Assembly (NCBI GenBank): GCA_032164245.1
Contig: JAVMKO010000005.1
Location: 42,746,133 to 42,810,132 of the forward strand
Source of the DNA: Sternotherus odoratus
Lineage: Eukaryota > Chordata > Testudines > Kinosternidae
Direction: 5' to 3'
Length of the DNA stretch: 64,000 nucleotides
Shown here: in pieces, positions 45,779 through 56,129 of the stretch
How the letters are laid out: each line of letters opens with the position of its first letter
How positions within the stretch are numbered: the stretch's first letter is position 1
Notes under the pieces: model-generated
Told to the model about the DNA's origin: nothing
The model's input: the letters and a program-made list of their open reading frames with translations, nothing else
Databases searched by the model: none
Program-made: the position numbers and the translations under genes

Positions 45779-46389
45779 GAGTGTCTGGCTTTACATCTCC
45801 TGGGAAAAAATGTGCTGTGGAGCACCAAGCCCTACTGACAGTGAGACAGATGCTACTGGACACAGCAGCCCATCACCATTCACGTATGCCAACGGCATCC
45901 CACAATGCACCGCCGGAAAAATCCCAGGAGACGGAGAAGGTTGCACCATGGGAAGTCTTCCCAGAATGCCAGGGGATTATTTAGGAAAATGCGCAGCCTG
46001 GTGTGAAAGCAGCGCTTCAGAATGGAAGCAGCATAATAAGGCCGCACGCAGGCACCACTTCTGAACAGTTATAGCTAATTCATTCAAGTGGAAAAACATA
46101 GTCTGACATAACTTTCAAGTGGGGAGCAGGCCCCATAAAAGCTCTGTCCAAAGAACATGGGTCAGGACTCCAAAGAAAATTACCTTGGTGCAGCCTGCCT
46201 CAGGGGGCAGGCTGAGGAAAATTACCAAGGGGCTGTGAAAATGACCCTCCTCAAAAAAGCAAACTGCTAGGCTGATGAATAAACCTTAATGCCAGCTGGT
46301 CAGTGATGCCAGCCTGGCCACAAAATAAGTAAATACATTGGCTCTAGCTACCCCAGGCTCACTGACAGCAATTCCAGGCCCCAGGGCAG
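45779..46389. other. No recognised features
   Basis: This is unassigned sequence. Confidence 0.45.
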
Positions 46390-46700
46390 AACAGGTCACT
46401 GGAGTGGGGAGCCGCTGCGCATCGTGCGGGGTGGGCTGGAGCCGGGTCCCATGCTGCTGCTGGCCCGGCGTGGAGTCACCACTGTGGAGCTGGACCACGT
46501 GCGGCAGCTAGTGCGGTCTGCCGGACATTTTGGCAGTGCTGCATCTGCGCTGGCTGGTGCCCAGCGAGCTGCTGCCGGCTCTTCCAGGGCTTCCACATGG
46601 ACGCCCTTCACCACCAACTTCACTACCACTGGTACCACCCCGCACGCACCTAGGAGTCCTGCGGCCCACCCGGGCAATTTAAAAGGGCCCAGGGCTCCTG
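46390..46700. repeat. CpG-rich segment of unknown origin
   Basis: A compact GC-rich island with an open plus-strand frame (46424-46780) ends in gggcaatttaaaagggccca, a motif common at turtle repeat ends (recalled). It may be a diverged transposon or an old processed fragment. I do not recognise the encoded sequence. Confidence 0.3.
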
Positions 46701-46829
46701 ACCACTGCCGCTGTTACCACAGCAGCAGACTCTGGGCAATTGCTCCCTTTGCCCCGCTCCCTCCCCATTGGCAGGCCTGAGCTACCTACTTCCTTAATAT
46801 TTGTATTGCACTAGGACCGAGAGGACCGG

Positions 46830-47000
46830 AGTGAGATCAGGGCCTCCTTGTGCTCATTTGGTCGCTGCACAGACACATTGTAACAGCTCCCCACCCCAAT
46901 GAGTTTACAATCAAAATAAATAAATGAGGGGAGGGGAAATGAAGAGGTGAAAGGATTTGACCAAGATCACAGCGGTATTGTGGGGAGAGCTGCACAGGGC
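46830..47000. repeat. MIR-like SINE remnant
   Basis: The gagtttacaatcaaaataaa part, a later ggtgaaaggatttgaccaag and gatcacagc follow the order of MIR/CORE-type SINE tails. It is old and diverged. Confidence 0.4.
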
Positions 47001-48176
47001 AAAGCAGCCCCCAACTGCAGAGCCAGAGAACAAGCCCTGCAACTGGCAAAGAAAGAGGGGAAATGGGTTTATACAAACAGCCAAAAATCATGGGGGGAAA
47101 TGCAGGAGCTGAAACCTCGGAGAACCACTTGAGGCTGGTTTATTCTGTGCTCCCCGCAGCGCACCAAATCAACAGGAATCAGATCAGAGCCCGGGAAGGG
47201 AAAGTTAGCACAAACCGAAGGTGCAACAACTTCTGGCAGCCAAGCTGAGATGAAGCTAAACCCAGGGAAAGGCATCTGATCCCAGCCTGGTGAAATCTGG
47301 AGAGAACGGGTCCGCGATCTAGTCAACCCAACCCCAACAACGTATTAGAGAACAAAACAGCATCACAGAAGAGCCAGTTATACCTGAAAATTCCAAAACT
47401 ACTACCAGAAATCCTGCTTCGGGGAGTTTTATGGCCCAGACAATAGATCAAGCGGGGTGCTAAAAAACAGCAGAAAGCCTTGTTAAAGTTGTTTCACCAA
47501 CTCTCCAATTTTTAGAGTTCCTAGAGATGCTGTCAGGTGGCCGCATTACACTAATTCACCCAAACTGAGATGTTCTCACCCCAAACACAGGCAGAGGCAT
47601 CTGTATTAACATCAGCAAACTGTTCTGCAGCATCCTAAATAAAAGGCAAACGTAATACCCGATAGGAAACACCATTATACGGGGAAGGCAAACTGGATTC
47701 CACTGAGACAAGCAAACCACTACGCACATCTCTGACCACACAGATGTTCATTAACAAACAAGAGACAAACAAATCAGGCCCTGGGAGATACTTGTCTTCT
47801 TTTATAGACTTTTAGAAGGCTCCTTAAATTGCTACAGAATGGGATCAATGGAAAAGCTTACGACATCATTAAAAATCATCAATACTCCAGTCATCAGCCA
47901 CAGGATAAAAAGAAACACTGTGAAAGCAGAGGTCTTCAAGCAAGGCAGGGACTTAAACAGGGAAGGTAGCCACAGCTCAATGCTTTTCAAGGAGTCCATC
48001 AATCACCCACCAACTCCATTGGAGGTGTCCCCAAAGCCAGCCCCCTGCTACAACTCACAGTTACAATGTCTACTGTAAGTTGATGTTCTGATCATGAGAG
48101 TGTCGCCCCTTCTCCTGACACCAGCTGACATCTTGTTCTGTTGCCCCTCTGCTGAGCAGGGCCCTGCAAGTTGTCT
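47001..48176. other. AT-richer unassigned sequence
   Basis: No gene or clear repeat is recognised. Confidence 0.5.
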
Positions 48177-48184
48177 TCCCAGTG

Positions 48185-48617
48185 CAGGGGTGGCCAACCT
48201 GTGGCTCCGGAGCCGCATGCGGCTCTTCAGTAGTTAATATGTGGCTCCTTGTATAGGCACTGACTCCGGGGCTGGAGCTACAGGCACCAACTTGTGCCGG
48301 GGGGTGCTCACTGCTCAACACCTGGCTCTGCCACAGGCCCTGCCCCCACTCCACCCCTTCCCACCCCCTCCCCTGGGTCTGCCATGCCCTCGCTCCTCCC
48401 CCACCCAGAGTCTCCTGCACACCATGAAACAGCTGACTGGGAAGTGTGGGGAGGGAGGGGCAGGCGCTGATTGGCGGGGCTGTCGGTGGGTGGGAGGCCT
48501 TGGAAGCGAGGGTGGGGAGGGGAGCTGATGGGAGACTGCTGATGCATTACTGTGGCTCTTTGGCAATGTACATTGGTAAATTCTGACTCCTTCTCAGGCT
48601 CAGATTGGCCAACCCTG
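48185..48617. mobile_element. Non-autonomous hAT-type element (433 bp)
   Basis: The ends CAGGGGTGGCCAACC and CAGGGTTGGCCAATC (reverse complement of the right end) match at 13 of 15 positions. The 8-bp duplications tcccagtg (48177-48184) and ttccagtg (48618-48625) differ at one position. A subterminal gtggctccggagccgcatgc palindromic stretch and the right-hand tgtggctctttggcaa part match known hAT architecture. Confidence 0.88.
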
Positions 48618-48663
48618 TTCCAGTGGAAGAGAAGTTAATGATTAGTCTGGGTGAATGCTAAAT

Positions 48664-49135
48664 GTAAGAGGTTTTATTTACACAGATACACCAGGTGTGG
48701 AACAGCAGTAGTCAAACAGCAGCCAGTGCAATGCTGTCTCAGGGATATCAGCCCAACCCAAATTCCTGGCTTCCAACCAGTGACTCGGTCTCAAGAATTG
48801 CCTATTCGGAGCAAACTCTTCTGCTGCTTATACGATTCCTCAAAGATGCCTCTACACAAAACCTGGCATAATTCCAAACTAACTACACAGCAGAATGTCT
48901 TCCCAAGAGTCACAACTTGCTCGCACGCTAGAAGAAAGAACTGGAGGATAATGTGTAACGACACCGCCTGGTGGCACCTGGCTGGTCAACACACTCTGAC
49001 CGCTCAGCATGTTCCCACCAATCAGCGCTCCCGGACCAGCCAATCAGTGCTCTTTAGCCATGAGAGGCCTGCAGCCAATCAGCATTGTTCAGCCATCAAC
49101 ACCTTCTAGCAGCCAATCAGCATCCCCCAATCCCC
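48664..49135 (-). promoter_or_regulatory. CCAAT-box cluster, possible LTR promoter
   Basis: Five CCAAT boxes lie at 49018-49022, 49040-49044, 49075-49079, 49113-49117 and 49127-49131, most inside ccaatcag. On the minus strand an aataaa signal lies about 350 bp downstream (near 48672-48680). A gene-poor unit with an NF-Y cluster followed by a polyadenylation signal resembles an LTR. Its ends were not found. Confidence 0.4.
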
Positions 49136-50454
49136 TTTGCTGGCCCCAGCACTTCAAGGGCCATGCCCCTGAGTGTGGGGTGCAGGGAGAGGTCTCTGCT
49201 GGTGGGGCAAGGGGTCAGTGTTTTTGCCATGACCCATTTTCTCTTTAGAGCCAGTACTGAGGCCTCAGGGTTGAATGGGACTCCCCGTGGATGTGCCTCG
49301 TTGGGCACTACCTGCCCTGTCTATGCCAGTACTGGCATTCTCCTGACACCCACCCAGATCCAGCTGATCACATGGGATCCCCCTCCGGATCCAGCCACCG
49401 CTAGCCACACTGGGGCCACACTGCACCAGCTAGCTAGCTAGATAAACATCTCTCCACCCATCTCTCTAAGCTGTTCTACGAGACTGGGCTCCCCCTGGTT
49501 CCCACACCCAGCAAATTCCCCTGGTGTACCCTGCCCCAGAGGGGAAGCAGCCTCCCCTCTCTTATGGATCTCGAATGAACCCCAGGGCCATGGGCCCCCC
49601 AGCCCCGTTGCAGTCTGTGCTGGACTTTTCCACAGAAGGTCCATTCTGGGAGCTGAGAATCATCCAACCTAACCACCCACTGTCCCGGGGCCCTGCTGTG
49701 AATCAGAGGTTTGTCTCTAAGGGCTTTCCTGGGTTCTGTTCAGTGTATCCCCGCAAACAGAATGGGACAGGTGGGTACAAAGGACTCTGTGGGGCTCCTG
49801 ACCCCACTGCTCAGCCCATTCAGAAGCTAAGCTCTCCATTCACCCTCCCGCCCCGCCAGTCAAAAGTTGGCTGCCGAGACAAAACAGCCCCACGGCTGAG
49901 TGCTCAGCAGTGGGCGGACACACCCACTCAGTTAAGGAGCCCACAAAGGGGGCAGTGGTCCTGATGGACACTCGTCACTCCCCTGTCTGCTTGCCTGACG
50001 CCCGGTGACAGCTCAGCAATCGCTGATCTGAGCTCTGTAAAGGTGATGGACAGGCAGCTGTGCCCATGCACTGACCTCTGACCCCCCCAACCCTAAATCC
50101 CCAGGAACTGCTGACAAGCGCAACTAAGGTGGGCGGGCCCCTTGCTGCTTAATCCCTGCCTTTCAGCTAGTCCTATGGGGAGGGGAGCTCAGGGCCTGGC
50201 AGAGATCTCAGAAGCTCGCCACAGATTTTAAATGCACTCAGGTCAGGCCATACCCAGGCAGCTCCCACCAGGGGACAGACCAATTCCCCTCCGTCGCGGA
50301 GTCTGAAAAACATATGGAGTGTGTGTGGGGGAGTAATCGGCTAAACAAGAGCTTCCAGTGCCACGCTCAGATGCATAAACAGGGGACTCTCCAGTAGGAG
50401 CAGGAAGGTGGTTTTACCTCTATTTTGACCCTGGTGTAAACGCTGCTGGAACCA
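49132..50454. other. Mostly unassigned; holds one arm of 79-bp pair
   Basis: Apart from 49717-49795 (listed separately) no feature is recognised. Confidence 0.5.
49717..49795 (+). repeat. 79-bp inverted duplicate, arm 1
   Basis: It starts ctaagggctttcctgggttc and ends actctgtggggc. The reverse complement occurs at 54282-54360 with only two adjacent mismatches (77 of 79 identical). Confidence 0.93.
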
Positions 50455-50586
50455 GGCTTGGTGCTCCCAGTTCAAGAAGGATGGGGATGAATCGGATGGG
50501 ACTTCAGAGAAGAGCCCCAAGGATGATGAAAGGATTAGAAAACCTGCCTCCTAGTGGTAGACTCAAGGCACCTGATCTATTTAGGA
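50455..50586 (+). mobile_element. CR1 LINE 3' fragment, part 1
   Basis: The segment agaagagccccaaggatgat, then gaaaggattagaaaacctgc, is the CR1 3' region. It is cut at 50586 by a hAT insertion and resumes at 52039 after the 8-bp duplication. Confidence 0.82.
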
Positions 50587-50744
50587 CAGGGGTCTCCAAA
50601 CTACGGCCCGCGGGCCGGATGCGGCCCGCGAGGCCCTCTCATCCGGCCCGTGGAGATCTTTTGGGCTCTTTAGAGAATGTTTGGCTCTTTTGAGCTTTCC
50701 GCAGGGACGGCTCCGCGCTGGGGCCTGCAAGCCCGCGCGGGCCG

Positions 50745-50910
50745 CCAGCCGCGGGGCCGGGACGCGCCGCGTGCTCGGCTGCCGCCGCGGGGCCGGGACG
50801 CGCCGCGTGCTCGGCTGCCGCCGCGGGGCCGGGACCCGCCGCGTGCTCGGCTGCCGCCGCGGGGCCGGGACCCGCCGCGTGCTCGGCTGCCGCCGCGGGG
50901 CCGGGACGGC
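50745..50910. repeat. 36-bp CpG-rich minisatellite
   Basis: Units gccgccgcggggccgggacg followed by cgccgcgtgctcggct start at 50781, 50817 and 50853, with partial units on both sides. Unit length is a multiple of 3, so both strands stay open. Confidence 0.9.
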
Positions 50911-51004
50911 TCAGCTGGGGCCGGGACGCGCCGCACTGCCACGCAGTTACAGGGGGCGAAACAAGGCGGCGAACCGGTCTGTGGGGAGAGACCGGGTTGA
51001 GCGG

Positions 51005-51585
51005 GTCAGTTGGGGGGGGGGGGGAGAGACCGGGCTGGGTGGGTCAGTTGGGGGGTGGGTGGGAGGGAAGGAGGTTTTGGGGTGAGAGACCTGGCTGGGT
51101 GGGTCATTTGGGGGGGGGTTGGAGGAAAGGAGGTTTTGGGGTGAGAGACCGGGCTGGGTGGGTCATTTGGGGGGTGGGTTGGAGGAAAGGAGGTTTTGGG
51201 GGGGAGAAACCTGGCTGGGTGGGTCATTTGGGGGGGGGGTTGGAGGAAAGGAGGTTTTGGGGTGAGAGACCGGGCTGGGTGGGTCAGTTGGGGGGGGGTT
51301 GGAGGAAAGGAGGTTTTGGGGTGAGAGACCGGGCTGGGTGGGTCATTTGGGGGGGGGGGGTTTGGAGGAAAGGAGGTTTTGGGGGGAGAGACCTGGCTGG
51401 GTGGGTCAGTTGTGGGTTGGAGGAAAGGAGGTTTTGGGGGGAGAGACCTGGCTGGGTGGGTCAGTTGGGGGTTGGAGGAAAGGAGGTTTTGGGGGGGAGA
51501 GACCTGGCTGGGTGGGTCAGTTGGGGGTTGGAGGAAAGGAGGTTTTGGGGGGAGAGACCTGGCTGGGTGGGTCAGTTGGGGGGTT
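51005..51585. repeat. ~60-bp G-rich minisatellite, about 10 units
   Basis: Each unit has gagagacc, ctgggtgggtcagttg, a G-run of variable length and ggaggaaaggaggttttggg. Variation in the G-run changes unit length between about 53 and 65 bp. Long G runs spaced in this way could form quadruplexes. Confidence 0.92.
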
Positions 51586-51589
51586 GATG

Positions 51590-51860
51590 TGTAGTGTTCA
51601 TGTGTAGTGTTCATGTGTAGTGAACAGGTGTTCATGTGTAGTGTTCATGTGTAGTGAACAGGTGTTCATGTGTAGTGAACAGGTGTTCATGTGTAGTGTT
51701 CATGTGTAGTGAACAGGTGTTCATGTGTAGTGTTCATGTGTAGTGTTCATGTGTAGTGAACAGGTGTTCATGTGTAGTGTTCATGTGTAGTGAACAGGTG
51801 TTCATGTGTAGTGTTCATGTGTAGTGTTCATGTGTAGTGAACAGGTGTTCATGTGTAGTG
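51590..51860. repeat. 13/21-bp array with TGTTCA-TGAACA palindromes
   Basis: A 13-bp block tgttcatgtgtag and an 8-bp insert tgaacagg alternate. Wherever both occur, TGTTCA and TGAACA form inverted arms around 7 nt. Confidence 0.92.
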
Positions 51861-52038
51861 TATCAATGTGTTATTAAATAATAACTGAATAAAATAATAT
51901 TAAATAAATAATTAAAAACAACATCCATGTTTTGATTCTTTTTTATTTGGACCTCGAGTGTGTTGTCGGCCCCCGAACTGCTATTTGATAGCTAATGCGG
52001 CCCTCGGGCTGAAAAGTTTGGAGACCCCTGATTTAGGA

Positions 52039-52353
52039 TAACAAAGAGAAGGCATAGGGGTGACTTGAGCCCAGTCTATAAGGACCTATGTGGGGTACAG
52101 ATATTTAGTTGAGTGGAGGAAGGTCTAACACAATCCATGGCTGGAAGTTGAAGCCAGACACATCCAGACTGGGAATGAGGTGTGTATCTTTAGCAGGGAG
52201 GATACCTAACCTCTGGGACCATTTACCAAGGGGCAGGATGGGTTCTCCATCACTGGCACTGTTTAAATCCAGACCGGCTGGCTGGCTAACAGATCTGCTC
52301 CAGGAATGATTGTGGGGACGTTCTCTGGCCTGGTTAGCTGGGTCAGGCTAGAT
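52039..52353 (+). mobile_element. CR1 LINE 3' fragment, part 2
   Basis: It continues part 1 with taacaaagagaaggcatagg, the ggctggaagttgaagccaga block and gttctccatcactggcactg, in CR1 order. It ends at 52353, where a second hAT element entered. Confidence 0.85.
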
Positions 52354-53243
52354 CAGGGGTGGGCAAACTACAGCCCACGGGCCAGATCCAGCCCTCGAGA
52401 CCGTCTCGGGAGGCTGCCCCCTGCCCCTTCCCCGGAGCCGTGCTATGCGGGCATTGTTCCCAGGCCGGGGCTGCATGCTCCCCCCATCCCCCAGAGCTGC
52501 GCTGCACGGGCAGCTCTCCAGCTCCCCCGGAGCCCCACCGTGTGGGCAGCGCTGGGGAGGGGGGGAGCACTGCTACGTGCTTGCCCCTCCCCCGGAGGCG
52601 CGCTGCACGGTGAGCACTCCGGGGGGCCGGGGCAGCACGCTCCCTACCTCTCCCAGAGCTGTGCCGCGGGGGGAGCACTCCAGGGGGAGGGGCAGCGCGC
52701 TCCCCCCACCCCCAGGGCTGCGCTGCACGGGCAGAGCTCTGGGGGCTGGGGAAGTGCACTCCCTCCCTCCCCCGGAGCCCGGTCACGTGGGGAGAGCTCT
52801 GGGGTCCCGGGCTGTGTGCTCCCCTCTCCCCCAGAGCCGCACCCAGTAGCTATGGTAAGGAGGGGATGGGGGTGGGTTTTGAGGGGGTGGTTGTGGGGGC
52901 TCTTGGCGGGAAGTCAGGGAGCAGGGTGGGTTGGATAGGGGGTGGGGTTCTGGGGTGGTGGTTAAGGGGCGGGAGGGTGGATAGGGTGGGGTGGACAGGG
53001 AGCAGGGGAATTGGATACGGGGTGGGGTCCTGGGTGGCGGTTAGGGGTCTCTGGAAGCGGAAGGGGCAGTCAGGGGACAAGGTCGGGGGCAAGGGGTTGG
53101 ATGGGTCAGGGAAGCTGAGGGGGCAGTCAGGGGGCGGGAAGTGGGACAGGACGGATTGGGGAGTGGGGCCTTCCCTACCCGGCCCTCCATATAATTTTGC
53201 GAACTCAATGTGGCCCTCGGGCCAAAAAGTTTGCCCGCCCCTG
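52354..53243. mobile_element. Non-autonomous hAT-type element (890 bp)
   Basis: The ends CAGGGGTGGGCAAAC and CAGGGGCGGGCAAAC (reverse complement) differ at one of 15 positions. The 8-bp duplication ggctagat is perfect (52346-52353 and 53244-53251). The left interior has ~68-bp units with gctgcgctgcacgggcagct cores (52430-52850). The right interior is G-rich (52860-53150). There is no transposase. Confidence 0.94.
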
Positions 53244-53251
53244 GGCTAGAT

Positions 53252-53310
53252 GGTCACATCCTTCCAGACTTGCACTCTGGGAATCTAATGGGCTCCCCGA
53301 AAATGGGCTC
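53252..53310 (+). mobile_element. CR1 LINE 3' end, part 3
   Basis: The sequence ggtcacatccttccagactt followed by gggaatctaatgg is the diverged terminal part of CR1 (ggtcacaatggtcccttctg, then ggaatctatg). It joins exactly to part 2 when the hAT element and one duplication are removed. Confidence 0.8.
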
Positions 53311-53329
53311 ACACGAGGGACTGGGCCTC

Positions 53330-53430
53330 CTTTCAGTGGTGCCTCCTACTCACAAGGCAGTGTTTTGCCAGGCACACCCCCTGCGGCTCACTGGGAAGGT
53401 CGGAGGTTCAAGTCCCAGTCCAGGGCTGGG
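53330..53430 (+). repeat. tRNA-like SINE head, tentative
   Basis: gtcggaggttcaagtcccag contains a good RNA polymerase III B box (ggttcaagtcc). An A box is not clear. It lies directly after the CR1 copy. Confidence 0.35.
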
Positions 53431-53639
53431 TTTGTAGCAATGTGCTGGGAGCACAGGAGGTGTGGCACTGGTGGCCAGGCAGGGCAACTGTATTCTGTGG
53501 TCCCAGGAGCTGTTGTAGATCCCAAAAGCATGGCCAGGCCCGGTCCAGGGCTCTGGCTAGAGTGCTGAGCCTGAGGGGAACAAGTGCAAGATGCTACTCT
53601 GAGAGGCTGCCCGGGCACTCAGCACTGGAAGGCAGACTC

Positions 53640-54049
53640 AGCATGGGGTGGATGAGCAGGGAATTAAGGGGGGTGGGTGGGATATACCCAACCTGGATCC
53701 CGTGGCAATTCCATGAGGGAGCTGGGGGGAGAACCCTGGAGTCTGAGCCAGGACACTGCCTCTTCAAGGGGTGTGTGTTGGGGGGGGGGGCACTGCTGCC
53801 TGGTGCCTCGCTAAATCATTGCTTTGAAATGTTGTCCCAAGGGCAGGGAGACCCCATGCCCCTTGACCTGCCAGACAGACCGACCCTCTCACCACACCAG
53901 GCTATGAGGCTGGATGAGTGCTTGGAATGTGGGCTTGGTCTATGGTGTGAGCAGCTGGGGGGCTCTGGGAACACACTCTGGGGTCTGGAATCTCACCTAT
54001 CAGGCTGTGTGTGGGGCTCACAGGATTGTGCTGAGGCAGCGGTGCAGAT
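53640..54049. other. No recognised features
   Basis: This is unassigned sequence with a G-run at 53778-53790. Confidence 0.45.
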
Positions 54050-54650
54050 AATAGGTGTGCGATGGGGGGTTCCCCGAGGCATATCTGGGCTCTGAGGGGC
54101 AGGCTGGGAGTATCCTGTGGGATATGTGGGGAGTCCCCAGGGTATGCCTGGGCTCTGGGGGGCAGGCTGTAGGAGTCCTAGGGGATGTGGGGGAGTCCTA
54201 GGGGGCATCAGGGCTCTGCGGTGAAGTCTGTGAGACTCATGAAGGGACATGTGAGACCCCAGGGTGTGTCTGGGTCCTAAGGCCCCACAGAGTCCTTTGT
54301 ACCCACCTGTCCCATTCTGTTTGCAAGGATACACTGAACAGAACCCAGGAAAGCCCTTAGAAAGTCCTGAGGGGACATGGGGGGTCCTGTGTGTGTGAGA
54401 GCTCAGGGGGTAGGCTTTAGGGGGGGGCAGGGTGTGTCTGGGCTTGGGAGGCAGGGTGCGGAGGCCCCCTGGGGTGTGTCTGGGCTGAAAGGGGCAGGCT
54501 GTGGGAGATGGGGGCCCCCAAGGTGTGTCTAGGTTCAGGGGAGTTGGCTGTGGGGGCCACCAGGGTGTGCCTGGACTTGGGGGCGCAGGCTAGGGAGTAT
54601 GAAGGTCCCTGGCATGTGTCTGGGCTCAGGGGGCAGGCTGCTCTGGCGGA
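54050..54650. repeat. Degenerate ~60-bp tandem array
   Basis: Blocks like ggtgtgtctgggctc, ggggggcaggctgtggg and gagtcc recur about nine times. The array is interrupted at 54282-54360 by the unrelated 79-bp inverted duplicate. Confidence 0.8.
54282..54360 (-). repeat. 79-bp inverted duplicate, arm 2
   Basis: This is the reverse complement of 49717-49795 with two mismatches. It sits inside the degenerate tandem array and has no visible terminal repeats of its own. Confidence 0.93.
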
Positions 54651-54929
54651 GGAGGCCTCTCTCGCCCCTCGCTATGGAATGCCCCACATTTAGTTTCCAG
54701 CACATGCCATTTCCCATATGCACAGTGGACAGGCCCAGCCCCCCAGCTGGGCATGGAACAGACAGCAGGCACTGAGCCTGGCAACCCTTCTCCTGTGTCA
54801 CAGAGCCAGACTCCTGCCATTGCATTTAGTCCTGCCCTTCTCCACCCCAGCAAAGCACCTGCCCCCAGCTCTGCAACCCAACATCTCGTGGTAGGGCCAG
54901 TTCCCCACACCTCATTGGGGTGAATCAGC
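54651..54929. other. No recognised features
   Basis: This is unassigned sequence. Confidence 0.45.
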
Positions 54930-55055
54930 TTCACTTTACTGTAGCTAATGGAGCTGTGACAATTTACACCAGCTGAAGAACTGGATCTTGGATTTTAAGA
55001 TCATACAAGGATTTTGAGACACTGTGGGCCAAATTCGATGGGGGCATAAATCCAG
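54930..55055. repeat. Dispersed repeat 'tttacaccagctgaagaact'
   Basis: The tttacaccagctgaagaac block relates to agctggtgtaaatcagc at 57135-57152 and to ggtgtaaatgcag at the window end. These are common MITE-like turtle sequences (recalled). Confidence 0.45.
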
Positions 55056-55779
55056 CGTAACTCCCTTGCCCCAGGGGATTGACAGGGCACGGCTGAGAGC
55101 AGAATTTGCAGAGCCATTGTCCTGTCTGTCTGGACGTGCTCCCAAACAGAGCAAGCATTTCCCAAGCCTGGGAAAGTTGGCATCCCTGGTGCAGTTCCGC
55201 TCCTGTTTCTTGGGAAATGCCACCACCCTGGCCACGGGATGGAGGCAGCGTTGCTGAGGTCTCCCCAGCACCCACGTAACCAAACAAAACGCAGGCGTGC
55301 CAAAGAAAACAGCTAATTAGTGGAGTTGCTTTCCTGACAACACATCTTCTCTTCCATCCCAGAGCCCTGCCTTGCACCAAGGGAGACCAACAAAGCAGCC
55401 CATTTCCATGGCTGGCCAGCAGCCTAATCCCCTTTTAATTGGCTGCCACCAGAGGAAAATCCCGGAACTCCCAAACGTCTTCTGCTAGTGGAGTCCTGGG
55501 CCAGGCTCCTGGCAGACGGGAAGAGCACATGGGGGACAATGCGCGCTGTCAGGACACTGGGCAGACGTCCTCCCTGAGTCCCTAGGGTCTAGCAGCGAAC
55601 AGTGCTGCCCCAACTTGTGAGAGTGGCCTCTGATTTAGGGGGCCTCTGTGATGGGGGCTTGACATTAGAGCCCTGCTTCCCCCACACAAACAACAGGACA
55701 TCCCAAATGTCAAGCAGTGTTGGGATTTTCTTTCCCCTTTCACAATATCTGGGGCTGAGAAGGCTCCAGCGCCTGGAGT
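55056..55779. other. No gene; a homeobox-like ctaattagtgg at 55311
   Basis: It is otherwise unassigned. Confidence 0.45.
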
Positions 55780-55935
55780 CCCATCATTATGGGGGAATTA
55801 CCGCTTTCAGGGGCAAAGGAAGTTTCTAGCCCTTCTGGTTGTAGTGTGAAAACATGAGCCCCTAATTCTCAGAAACAAGAAGAAACCATTATTTTTTAAA
55901 ACAATCTCATGATTTTTAAGCCAATCTCAGGATTT
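55780..55935 (-). repeat. Dispersed repeat, reverse copy of 9660-9960 type
   Basis: It contains caatctcatgatttttaagc and caatctcaggattttt, the inverted form of the family at 9660. Confidence 0.5.
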
Positions 55936-56129
55936 TTGGGGGGGGGGAAGGAGGGCTGGCTCAGGGGTTTTGAACTCTTGGGATTGGCCACGTTGCTTTG
56001 CTTCTTTGGCTGCACTGTGAAGGGCATTCCAGTCTGGGTTTGTTGCAGCCACAGATCACAGCCTTCCAGCCTCAGCAATTTCTTCCTCCTTGGGACGAGA
56101 TCCTTTCTCTCCCATCCCACCAAAACAAC

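Larger units (their letters stand above)
50587..52030. mobile_element. hAT-type element with three tandem arrays (1.44 kb)
   Basis: The terminal inverted repeats CAGGGGTCTCCAAACT and AGTTTGGAGACCCCTG are perfect over 16 bp. The 8-bp duplication atttagga is perfect (50579-50586 and 52031-52038). Subterminal blocks ggcccgcgggccggatgcgg and tgcggccctcgggctgaaaa match the structure of related elements at 48185 and 52354. Three unrelated tandem arrays fill the interior. There is no transposase. Confidence 0.95.

Noticed and set aside
51006..51635. Open frames of 196-209 codons
   Set aside because: They are by-products of the ~60-bp G-rich minisatellite inside a hAT element.
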